8,986 bases of DNA from JAUPTX01 sp964550665 (lineage in GTDB: Bacteria > Patescibacteriota > Minisyncoccia > Phycocordibacterales > CSBR16-119): positions 1-8,986 of the forward strand of contig CAZJZW010000024.1 of the NCBI GenBank assembly GCA_964550665.1. The letters are read 5' to 3'. Of the stretch, positions 1-5,492 are shown piece by piece; within the stretch, counting starts at the first letter, position 1; every line of letters begins with the position of its first letter. The position numbers and the translations under genes were made by a program. The notes under the pieces were generated by a model. It saw nothing but the letters and a program-made list of their open reading frames with translations. It searched no databases and was not told where the DNA came from.

Positions 1-154
1 ATCGGTCAAAAGCCGGTAGATCCTGTTTAATCCGTGTTTCTCCTTATGTTTTCAAGCCTTCGGGCGCCCAAAATATAAGCAAAAACACGAGATATTGCAG
101 AGTCTTTTATAAATCAAAGCGAAAGGCAAAAGCCTTTGGCTATCTAGCTAAATT
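1..154. other. Noncoding lead-in upstream of rpsN
   Basis: No convincing gene is visible here. Frame 1 is open only for nine codons (IGQKPVDPV) before a TAA at 28-30. Frame 3 is open through the region, but its product resembles nothing I know and it runs out of frame into rpsN. In spc operons rplE (uL5) normally ends just upstream of rpsN, so a noncoding stretch of at least 124 bases is unusual. It contains an 8-base palindrome GGGCGCCC at 62-69 and a hairpin at 118-141. I see no convincing promoter. Confidence 0.5.
118..141 (+). promoter_or_regulatory. Hairpin just upstream of rpsN
   Basis: AAAGGC (122-127), an AAAA loop and GCCTTT (132-137) form a perfect 6-bp stem. After one G-G mismatch it extends by AGC (118-120) pairing with GCT (139-141). 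No T-run follows, so a simple intrinsic terminator is unlikely. It ends 13 bases before the rpsN ATG and could be an RNA processing site or a regulatory structure. The structure is seen; the role is guessed. Confidence 0.35.
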
Positions 155-424
155 ATGGCAAAAAGATCAGTGTTAGCTCGACAAGCGAAACGTGTAAAAC
201 TACACGCAAAATTCGCTAAAAAGAGAGCAGAACTAAAAGCTGCCGGTGACTTTGAAGGTTTGCAAAAACTTCCAAAGAACTCTTCACCATCACGGCTAAA
301 AAATAGATGTGTAGCAACAGGTCGAGGAAAAGGATTCCTTCGAGATTTTGGACTGTCTCGAATTAAATTCCGAGAATTAGCAAATGAAGGAGAAATCCCA
401 GGTATCAGAAAATCTTCTTGGTAA
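155..424 (+). CDS. rpsN: Small ribosomal subunit protein uS14
   Basis: uS14 belongs to the head of the 30S subunit and contacts 16S rRNA near the decoding site. The 89-aa product has the family hallmarks: an N-terminal KR-rich helix (MAKRSVLARQAKRVKL), then SSPSRLKNRCVATGRGKGFLR near residues 43-63, then FGLSRIKFRELANEGEIPGIRKSSW to the end. It has a single cysteine (NRC) and no CxxC pairs, so this is the zinc-independent form. It is about a dozen residues shorter than E. coli S14 (101 aa), with the deletion in the middle. The ATG is preceded by AAATT with no Shine-Dalgarno sequence, but the product aligns with the family from residue 1, so the start is secure. First gene of the visible operon; 12 bases separate it from rpsH. 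Confidence 0.97.
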   Translation: MAKRSVLARQAKRVKLHAKFAKKRAELKAAGDFEGLQKLPKNSSPSRLKNRCVATGRGKGFLRDFGLSRIKFRELANEGEIPGIRKSSW

Positions 425-436
425 TCAAATATATTT

Positions 437-826
437 ATGGATAAAATTGGCGAAATGTTAATCACAATAAAGAATGCAGGACGAGCTTCAAAAGCGAGTG
501 TTGTTATTCCTTATTCAAACCTAAGACACGCAATAGCAGAATGTCTTTCAAAGCAAAACTATGTTGGTTCTATTTCAAAAAAGACTGATAAGAAAGACAA
601 ACCTGTTCTTGAAATAGTTATTTCTTACGATGGAAAGTTTCCAAAGGTTACAAACGTTGAAAGAATTTCTAAACCTTCACGAAGAATTTATATGAAAGCA
701 AAAGAACTACGACCAGTTAAAAATGGTTCTGGTTTACTTGTTGTTTCAACACCAAAAGGAGTTTTAACAGGAGATGAAGCTCGAAAAGAGTTGGTCGGCG
801 GGGAAGTATTATTTAAAATTTGGTAA
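437..826 (+). CDS. rpsH: Small ribosomal subunit protein uS8
   Basis: uS8 binds 16S rRNA early in assembly of the 30S platform; in E. coli it also represses translation of the spc operon. The 129-aa product matches the usual length (about 130). The N-terminus IGEMLITIKNAG corresponds to the conserved IADMLTRIRN segment. RISKPSRRIY lies mid-protein, and the C-terminal RNA-binding signature VVSTPKGVLTGDEAR with GGEVLF is intact. The ATG is preceded by ATATATTT, with no Shine-Dalgarno motif. A bulged hairpin overlaps the stop codon and could affect expression of the downstream rplF. Whether S8 autoregulation exists here cannot be seen, because the usual upstream target region near rplE is outside the window or missing. 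Confidence 0.97.
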   Translation: MDKIGEMLITIKNAGRASKASVVIPYSNLRHAIAECLSKQNYVGSISKKTDKKDKPVLEIVISYDGKFPKVTNVERISKPSRRIYMKAKELRPVKNGSGLLVVSTPKGVLTGDEARKELVGGEVLFKIW

Positions 827-847
827 TCCCAGACGTAAAGTCGGGAT
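826..847 (+). promoter_or_regulatory. Bulged hairpin between rpsH and rplF
   Basis: ATCCC (826-830), a bulged A (831) and GAC (832-834) pair with GTC (840-842) and GGGAT (843-847) across a GTAAA loop. That is eight base pairs with one bulge, beginning at the last base of the rpsH stop codon. No U-tract follows, so it is not an intrinsic terminator. It could be an mRNA processing or stability element, or a protein-binding site. It is the only clear G+C-containing hairpin in the gaps between rpsN and secY. Confidence 0.4.
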
Positions 848-859
848 AAATAAAATTAT

Positions 860-1396
860 ATGTCTAGAGTAGGAAAACAAATAGTAGAAATACCAAATGG
901 CACAGAAATAAATCTCGCTAACGGTATTCTTACAGTAAAAGGAAAGAAGGGTGAACTTAAAAAAGAATTTAAAACAGATACAGTATCTGTTGATATTAAA
1001 GATAACCAAGTAACTTTTGCTCCACAAAAAGATTCAAACTTTGCGAAAGCGTTGTGGGGAACATATGCTTCTCATGTTAAAAACATGATCAAAGGAGTAA
1101 ACGAAGGTTTCGAAAAGAAACTAGCTGTTGAAGGAGTTGGTTATAAATGGGACCTATCAGGAAAGAACGTAAAGATGTCTCTTGGATTTTCTCACGAAGT
1201 TCTCGTAACAATCCCAGAAGGCCTTGCAGTAACAACAGATAAAGGAACAATGACCATTGCTGGTATCGATAAAGAGCTCGTTGGTCTTTTCGCTGCGAAG
1301 ATACGAGACTACAAGAAGCCTGAACCATATAAAGGAAAGGGTATTCGATATGACGGAGAGTTTATTAGAAGAAAGCAAGGTAAGAAGTCTGCTTAA
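860..1396 (+). CDS. rplF: Large ribosomal subunit protein uL6
   Basis: uL6 sits near the base of the L7/L12 stalk and the sarcin-ricin loop of the 50S subunit, where translation factors bind. The 178-aa product is the normal family length and carries two tandem L6 folds. It begins MSRVGKQIVEIP, as the family does. It has LTVKGKKGEL near residues 24-33 and EGVGYKW near residue 94, and ends with the C-terminal signature KKPEPYKGKGIRYDGEFIRRK. The ATG is preceded by AAAATTAT and lacks a Shine-Dalgarno sequence. It lies 33 bases after rpsH, with a hairpin in between, and 17 bases before rplR. Identity is very secure. Confidence 0.98.
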   Translation: MSRVGKQIVEIPNGTEINLANGILTVKGKKGELKKEFKTDTVSVDIKDNQVTFAPQKDSNFAKALWGTYASHVKNMIKGVNEGFEKKLAVEGVGYKWDLSGKNVKMSLGFSHEVLVTIPEGLAVTTDKGTMTIAGIDKELVGLFAAKIRDYKKPEPYKGKGIRYDGEFIRRKQGKKSA

Positions 1397-1413
1397 TAAT
1401 TTATTTTAGTATT

Positions 1414-1764
1414 ATGAAATCAAAAAATCCTAAAACAGAAAAAAGAGCTAGAATAAAAAGAAAGATACGTGCAAAAGTATCTGGTACTTCTTCTAGACCT
1501 CGACTTTCTGTCTACAAATCAAACAAAAATATTTACGCTCAGCTTATTGACGATGTCGCTGGAAAAACTCTTTTCTCTGCATCTGACGTAAAAGATAAAA
1601 AAGGAACAAAGAAAGAAAGAGCTGCTCTTGTCGGTAAAACTATCGCCGAAGGTGCTCTTGGTATGAAGGTTAAAGAAATCGTCTTCGATAGAAACGGTTT
1701 TAATTACACAGGTCGAATCAAGCTTTTAGCTGACAGCGCACGAGAAGCTGGATTAAAATTCTAA
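1414..1764 (+). CDS. rplR: Large ribosomal subunit protein uL18
   Basis: uL18 binds 5S rRNA and helps anchor it in the central protuberance of the 50S subunit. The 116-aa product has the expected basic N-terminus (RARIKRKIRAKVSGTSSRPRL). It continues with SVYKSNKNIYAQLIDD around residues 32-47, and the central helix includes VGKTIAEGAL. The C-terminal segment FDRNGFNYTGRIKLLADSAR, followed by EAGLKF, corresponds to the family's [21 protein letters not shown]-like end. The ATG follows TAGTATT without a Shine-Dalgarno sequence. It sits in the standard spc position between rplF and rpsE; the 22-base gap to rpsE contains only a weak AT-rich inverted repeat (TTACTT/AAGTAA, 1767-1781). Confidence 0.97.
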   Translation: MKSKNPKTEKRARIKRKIRAKVSGTSSRPRLSVYKSNKNIYAQLIDDVAGKTLFSASDVKDKKGTKKERAALVGKTIAEGALGMKVKEIVFDRNGFNYTGRIKLLADSAREAGLKF

Positions 1765-1786
1765 TCTTACTTTTTAAGTAACTATT

Positions 1787-2404
1787 ATGACAACAGAAAC
1801 ACAAACAACAACAGCGCCAAGTACAGCTCCAGCGGGCGGCCCAGCTAGAACTCCGTACAAAGGAACGGGCACAAGAAATTTTGGTGCACGAAAATCAGAA
1901 AATGGTGGCCCAGGGAAACAAGAAGGTGAACGAAGAGGTGGTGGACGAAAGTTTGCTGAACGACCAAAACCAGAATTTGATCAAAAGATTTTGAGCATCA
2001 GACGAGTAACTCGTGTGATGGCTGGAGGTCGAAGATTCTCTTTCTCTGTAGCTATGCTTATCGGAGACAAGAAAGGTTCTGTAGGTATTGGTCTTGGAAA
2101 ATCAAACGATACAACTCTTGCTATTACGAAAGCCGTAGCAAATGCGAAAAAGAATATGGTGAAAATCGCAATAACAAAAGATATGTCTATTGCTCACGAT
2201 GTAAAAGCGAAGTACAAAGCTTCTGAAATTTTCCTTATGCCAAACAAAGGTAAGGGACTTGTGGCCGGTGGAGCTGTTCGAGACATCTTGAACTTGGCTG
2301 GTATGAAAAACGTATCAGGAAAGATTCTTTCAAGAAGTAAGAACCAATTAAACAATGCTAGAGCAGCTATTATCGCTTTTGCTAAATTAAAGGCAAGTAA
2401 ATAA
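1787..2404 (+). CDS. rpsE: Small ribosomal subunit protein uS5 with a long N-terminal extension
   Basis: uS5 contributes to decoding accuracy and the mRNA entry site of the 30S subunit. The 205-aa product is longer than E. coli S5 (about 166). Roughly the first 65 residues form a low-complexity Thr/Pro/Ala then Gly/Arg/Lys-rich tail (MTTETQTTTAPSTAPAGG and onward), probably disordered. The conserved core starts near ILSIRRVTRVMAGGRRFSFSV, continues with IGDKKGSVGIGLGKS, and has the C-terminal fold SEIFLMPNKGKGLVAGGAVR. The protein stops shortly after NNARAAIIAFAKL, so the family's usual C-terminal tail is missing. In the loop where spectinomycin-resistance changes map, it has MAGGR instead of E. 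coli's VKGGR. No Shine-Dalgarno is present (ACTATTATG). Only 10 bases separate it from rplO: no rpmD. Confidence 0.96.
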   Translation: MTTETQTTTAPSTAPAGGPARTPYKGTGTRNFGARKSENGGPGKQEGERRGGGRKFAERPKPEFDQKILSIRRVTRVMAGGRRFSFSVAMLIGDKKGSVGIGLGKSNDTTLAITKAVANAKKNMVKIAITKDMSIAHDVKAKYKASEIFLMPNKGKGLVAGGAVRDILNLAGMKNVSGKILSRSKNQLNNARAAIIAFAKLKASK

Positions 2405-2414
2405 TTATACTTCT

Positions 2415-2870
2415 ATGCAATTAAATAACCTTAAAAGAAAAACAAAAAACCCGAAGAAAAAAGACGTTGGCCGAGGTGGCAAGCGTGGTAAAACTTCTGG
2501 AAGAGGTCACAAAGGACAAGGTCAACACGGTTCACATGGTATCAGACCACAAATGCGTGATATTATTAAGAAGTTCCCGAAACTTCGAGGACACGGTAAA
2601 AACAGAGGAAAGACTTTCAACAGTTCTGTTGTAAAACCACTTTCTGTTAACCTATCAACTCTTGATGCAAACTTTGAAAATGGAGCAACTGTCTCACCAA
2701 AAGATTTAGTTCGAAAAGGAGTTATCAATTTGGTAAAAGGACAAAATCCAGAAGTAAAAATCCTATCAACAGGAGAGTTAACAAAAAGTCTTAAAGTCGT
2801 TGGATGTTTTGCTTCTAAAACAGCGATCGATAAAGTTGTAAAAGCTGGAGGTACTATAAAATCTAAATAA
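2415..2870 (+). CDS. rplO: Large ribosomal subunit protein uL15
   Basis: uL15 is a late-assembly 50S protein that threads its basic N-terminal tail through 23S rRNA. The 151-aa product starts MQLNNLKRKTKNPKKKDVGR and has the glycine-rich GRGGKRGKTSGRGHKGQGQHG motif around residues 20-40. A globular C-terminal half follows, with VVKPLSVNLSTLD, KDLVRKGVIN and VKILSTGELTKSLKV, ending in AIDKVVKAGGTI. The usual bacterial GFEGGQMPLYRRLPK segment is replaced by GIRPQMRDIIKKFPKLRGHG, a variant I associate with CPR genomes. The start context ACTTCTATG has no Shine-Dalgarno sequence. It directly follows rpsE and ends 8 bases before secY. Confidence 0.96.
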   Translation: MQLNNLKRKTKNPKKKDVGRGGKRGKTSGRGHKGQGQHGSHGIRPQMRDIIKKFPKLRGHGKNRGKTFNSSVVKPLSVNLSTLDANFENGATVSPKDLVRKGVINLVKGQNPEVKILSTGELTKSLKVVGCFASKTAIDKVVKAGGTIKSK

Positions 2871-2878
2871 AAAATATT

Positions 2879-4147
2879 ATGAGCTTTTGGAGAAAAATAA
2901 AAATAGCATTCAAAGATAAGTCTATAAGAAAGAAAATTTTATTCGTACTGTTTATTCTGGTTATTTTCAGACTCCTATCAGCTATTCCGATCCCAGGAGT
3001 TGATACATTCAGACTACAAGGTTTTCTACAGAGTAACCAATTCCTGGGAATACTAAACGTGTTCTCTGGAGGAGGGCTTTCAGCTCTGTCTATCGTGATG
3101 CTCGGAGTAGGTCCATACATTACAGGATCTATCGTGATGCAACTTCTGACTATGATGTCACCGAGACTAAAGTCTATGTACCACGATGAAGGTGAGACAG
3201 GACGAGCGAAGTTTACTCAATACTCAAGAATCATTACAATTCCGCTGGCGATGATTCAAGGATTTGCGCTCTTGAAGCTACTAGATAGCCAAGGAATCTT
3301 GGACGCAATGACATCATTCGACAAGGCAGTTGCCTTAATCGTGATCACAGCCGGATCAATGTTCTTGGTTTGGCTTGGAGAACTCATCACAGAAAAGGGT
3401 ATTGGAAACGGGGTATCTGTAATCATCTTTGCAGGTATCGTAGCTTCTATCCCAGCTCAAATTAATCAATTAGCTTTCACTTTCACAGAAGCTCAGATTC
3501 CAATGTACTTGGCGCTCTTAGCTGCAATCATTTTGATTATCGCAGGAGTTGTTATGGTGACTGAAGCTGAAAGATTGATTCCGATTACTTACGCAAAACA
3601 AGCGCGAGCAGGAGGAACTATGGGTCAATCATCTTCATATCTTCCACTTCGTATAAACCAAGCTGGAGTTATGCCGATTATCTTCGCCCTATCAATACTC
3701 TCACTTCCACAAATGCTTTCAGGATTTATGGTCGCTTCAAATATTGGAGTTATCAAAACTGTGGGCGAGTGGTTCGTGTGGTTTACAGCAGCGACAACAT
3801 GGTACTCAGTAGCTTACTTCGTTTTAGTATTCCTCTTCACATACTTTTATACTGCGATTACGTTCGAACCAGAATCAGTTGCGACAAACTTGCAAAAGAA
3901 TGGCGCATTTATTCCAGGTATCAGACCAGGTCTTTCAACAACAGATTATATTAGTAAAATCGTAACTCGAATTACTTTTATCGGAGCGATCTTCCTAGGT
4001 CTTATCGCGGTTCTACCATTTATTATGCAACAACTTTCTGGTCTCCAAAGTTTGGCGATCGGAGGTACTGCACTTCTAATCGTGGTTTCTGTGGTTCTCG
4101 ATATTCTAAAGAAAATCGACGGACAAATCTCAATGAGACAATATTAA
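2879..4147 (+). CDS. secY: Protein translocase subunit SecY
   Basis: SecY is the pore-forming subunit of the SecYEG channel that moves proteins across or into the cytoplasmic membrane. The 422-aa product is close to the family norm (about 430-445) with about ten hydrophobic segments. TM1 is near residues 18-38, followed by the plug and TM2 with signature 1 (GVGPYITGSIVMQLLTM, 76-92). TM3 is near 117-135. Signature 2 (MFLVWLGELITEKGIGNGVS) lies near 161-180. YLPLRINQAGVMPIIFA and later NGAFIPGIRPG mark the second half, and the C-terminal tail is ILKKIDGQISMRQY. The ATG follows AATATT with no Shine-Dalgarno. It ends the ribosomal operon, followed by four heptamer repeats and a strong terminator. 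Confidence 0.98.
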   Translation: MSFWRKIKIAFKDKSIRKKILFVLFILVIFRLLSAIPIPGVDTFRLQGFLQSNQFLGILNVFSGGGLSALSIVMLGVGPYITGSIVMQLLTMMSPRLKSMYHDEGETGRAKFTQYSRIITIPLAMIQGFALLKLLDSQGILDAMTSFDKAVALIVITAGSMFLVWLGELITEKGIGNGVSVIIFAGIVASIPAQINQLAFTFTEAQIPMYLALLAAIILIIAGVVMVTEAERLIPITYAKQARAGGTMGQSSSYLPLRINQAGVMPIIFALSILSLPQMLSGFMVASNIGVIKTVGEWFVWFTAATTWYSVAYFVLVFLFTYFYTAITFEPESVATNLQKNGAFIPGIRPGLSTTDYISKIVTRITFIGAIFLGLIAVLPFIMQQLSGLQSLAIGGTALLIVVSVVLDILKKIDGQISMRQY

Positions 4148-4173
4148 GTATAAAGTATCAAGTATTCAGTATA
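4146..4173 (+). repeat. Four imperfect 7-bp tandem repeats after secY
   Basis: Four heptamers run head to tail: AAGTATA (4146-4152), AAGTATC (4153-4159), AAGTATT (4160-4166) and CAGTATA (4167-4173). Each shares the core AGTAT. The array begins inside the secY stop codon and ends just before the terminator. It looks like a heptanucleotide microsatellite; I recall similar AAGTATC-type runs in intergenic DNA of related genomes, unverified here. It is far too short and gapless to be a CRISPR. Confidence 0.7.
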
Positions 4174-4177
4174 CAGA

Positions 4178-4218
4178 AAAACGCGCTCACCTTGCGGTGA
4201 GCGCGTTTTGCGTTTTTT
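4178..4218 (+). terminator. Strong intrinsic terminator closing the ribosomal operon
   Basis: AAAACGCGCTCACC-type left arm (4178-4191), a TTGC loop (4192-4195) and the complementary right arm (4196-4209) form a perfect 14-bp stem with an 11-bp G+C-rich core. A T-rich tail follows, with TTTTTT at 4213-4218. The A-run on the left suggests it may also work on the opposite strand. It separates secY from adk, so the two are probably different transcription units. Confidence 0.92.
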
Positions 4219-4245
4219 CTTTAGCTGGTTTTTGAAGCTCGAATC

Positions 4246-4254
4246 TGGTATTCT
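4246..4254 (+). promoter_or_regulatory. Possible extended -10 promoter for adk
   Basis: TGGTATTCT matches the extended -10 pattern TGnTAtnnT and lies between the secY terminator and adk. It would start transcription near 4261, giving a leader of only about 16 bases. No good -35 sits at the right spacing; a TTGAAG at 4232-4237 is too close (11 bp). A promoter is expected here because of the terminator upstream, but the exact elements are uncertain. Confidence 0.35.
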
Positions 4255-4276
4255 AAGTCTATAACTTAAATAAATT

Positions 4277-4879
4277 ATGGATAATCAACAAACATTTGTA
4301 TTTTTTGGAAGATCTGGCTCAGGTAAGGGTACTCAAGCGAATTTATTGATTGAATATTTAAACAAGAATAAATCAAACGGGACTCTATATATAGAAACAG
4401 GTCAAAAATTCCGAAACTTCATCTCTAAAGAAGACAACTACACTTCAAGCTTAACCCGAAAAATTTTAGACGAAGGAGGACTTATGCCGGTCTTTATGCC
4501 AATTTGGCTCTGGACAGGTGTTATGGTTGAGGAATTTACAGGCAAGCAAGATTTGATTCTAGATGGACTTTGTCGACGGCCAGACGAAGCGCCCGTACTT
4601 GATTCTGCTATGAAATTTTATGGACTTAAAAAGCCAAATATTGTTTATATAAAAACAGGCAAAGAATGGTCTTTAAGTAAACTAAAATCACGAGGTAGAG
4701 CAGACGATGACAAAGAAGAAGATATGCTTCGAAAGCTGGATTGGTTCGACTGGAACGTTGTTCCTTCGATGTTCTACTTCCACGAAAACAAAGACTACAA
4801 CTTTATCGAAATAGACGGTGAAAAATCTATCGAAGAAGTTCACGCAGAGCTTATCGAAAAAGTTTTCGGAAAAAAATAA
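4277..4879 (+). CDS. adk: Adenylate kinase-family nucleotide kinase, short divergent form
   Basis: Adenylate kinase interconverts ATP + AMP and 2 ADP in the cytoplasm. The 200-aa product has the family's parts in order: P-loop GRSGSGKGTQ (residues 11-20), an NMP-binding part with TGQKFRNFI, then DEGGLMPVFMPIWLW, the catalytic segment LILDGLCRRPDEA, and RGRADDDKEEDMLRKLDWF, the equivalent of the R-x-D-D LID border. The LID is short and has no zinc-binding cysteines. It departs from canonical Adk where the usual GPPGAGKGTQ is GRSGSGKGTQ and DGFPRT is DGLCRR, so substrate preference for AMP is likely but not certain. Its position after secY and before map is the classic adk position. The ATG (AAATTATG) lacks a Shine-Dalgarno; one base separates its stop from map. 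Confidence 0.85.
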   Translation: MDNQQTFVFFGRSGSGKGTQANLLIEYLNKNKSNGTLYIETGQKFRNFISKEDNYTSSLTRKILDEGGLMPVFMPIWLWTGVMVEEFTGKQDLILDGLCRRPDEAPVLDSAMKFYGLKKPNIVYIKTGKEWSLSKLKSRGRADDDKEEDMLRKLDWFDWNVVPSMFYFHENKDYNFIEIDGEKSIEEVHAELIEKVFGKK

Positions 4880-4880
4880 A

Positions 4881-5438
4881 ATGATAAGGATCAAAACAAA
4901 AGAAGATATCGAAAAGATGCGAGAGGGCGGAAAACGTCACGCTTTTATATTGAAAGAAGTTGCCAAAATAGTAAAACCAGGAATCACAACAAAAGAGCTG
5001 GACGACTATGCTCATAAACTTATTTTAGAAGAAGGCGACAAGCCAGCTTTTCTTGGTTATACACCCGAAGGAGTTTCGTATCCGTATCCAGCCTCACTTT
5101 GCGTTTCAGTAAATGATGAAATCGTTCACGGAATTCCATCTGACTTTATNNNNNNNNNNNNNNNNNNNNNNNNNNNNNNNNNNNNNNNNNNNNNNNNNNN
5201 NNNNNNNNNNNNNNNNNNNNNNNNNNNNNNNNNNNNNNNNNNNNNNNNNGCTGGAACGGGGGATGATCTTGTTCCAGGGATGGTTATCGCTATCGAGCCG
5301 ATGTTAAATCTTGGCACTGACGAAGTTTTTGTGACTAAAGATGAATACACCTATATCACCGCAGATGAAAAAATCTCTGCGCATTTTGAACATACTGTTC
5401 TAGTGACTGATGATGGGGCAGAAGTTCTAACTAAATAG
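4881..5438 (+). CDS. map: Type I methionine aminopeptidase, interrupted by an assembly gap
   Basis: Map removes the initiator methionine from nascent proteins using a di-metal centre. The N-terminal part (MIRIKTKEDIEKMREGGKRH, and VSYPYPASLCVSVNDEIVHGIP to residue 86) and the C-terminal part (VPGMVIAIEPM, then HFEHTVLVTDDGAEVLT) are clear. The substrate-binding His (H83, E. coli H79 equivalent) and two metal-ligand glutamates (in AIEPM and HFEHT) are visible. The other ligands (D97, D108 and H171 of E. coli) fall in the 100-N gap. With Ns counted the product is 185 aa; aligned to E. coli spacing, about 70 more residues are needed. The ATG at 4881 is chosen over an in-frame one at 4818 because the family begins there and 4818 lies inside adk. 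The reading frame across the gap is accidental. Confidence 0.93.
   Translation: MIRIKTKEDIEKMREGGKRHAFILKEVAKIVKPGITTKELDDYAHKLILEEGDKPAFLGYTPEGVSYPYPASLCVSVNDEIVHGIPSDFXXXXXXXXXXXXXXXXXXXXXXXXXXXXXXXXXXAGTGDDLVPGMVIAIEPMLNLGTDEVFVTKDEYTYITADEKISAHFEHTVLVTDDGAEVLTK
5150..5249. other. Assembly gap (100 Ns) inside map
   Basis: Exactly 100 consecutive Ns, a typical fixed-size scaffold placeholder. Comparing the distance from H83 to the AIEPM glutamate (56 residues here) with E. coli Map (H79 to E204, 125 residues) suggests the true missing sequence is nearer 300 bases. The gap's real length, and intactness of the catalytic core, cannot be judged from this sequence. Confidence 0.98.
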
Positions 5439-5449
5439 ATTCCTATAAG

Positions 5450-5477
5450 AAATTATTTTCTTAAATCAAAATAATTT
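5450..5477. promoter_or_regulatory. 10-bp AT-only inverted repeat upstream of the ATPase gene
   Basis: AAATTATTTT (5450-5459) and its exact complement AAAATAATTT (5468-5477) flank the 8-base spacer CTTAAATC. The repeat covers the region where a -35 would lie, just upstream of the proposed -10 at 5481-5486. It could be an operator for a dimeric repressor or a weak terminator hairpin for map (TTTTG follows). In such AT-rich DNA, chance is also possible. Confidence 0.35.
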
Positions 5478-5486
5478 TGTTACAAT
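5478..5486 (+). promoter_or_regulatory. Extended -10 promoter predicting a leaderless ATPase mRNA
   Basis: TGTTACAAT is a good extended -10 (TGn plus TACAAT). A weak -35 candidate, TTCTTA (5458-5463), lies 17 bp upstream. Counting seven bases from the end of the -10 puts the transcription start at about 5493, the A of the ATPase ATG. AAGGGG touches the ATG with no spacing, so it is poorly placed as a Shine-Dalgarno. Together these favour a leaderless transcript. Confidence 0.5.
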
Positions 5487-5492
5487 AAGGGG

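Noticed and set aside
95..113. TTGCAG and TATAAA as a possible promoter before rpsN
   Set aside because: The spacer is only 7 bases, far too short for a sigma70-type promoter.
4146..4173. Heptamer array as a CRISPR remnant
   Set aside because: Repeats are 7 bp, directly adjacent with no spacers, and there are no cas genes.
4818..4880. Longer map start at 4818 giving 21 extra residues
   Set aside because: It overlaps the adk coding end and the added residues do not match the family, which starts MIRIKTKEDIEKM-like at 4881.
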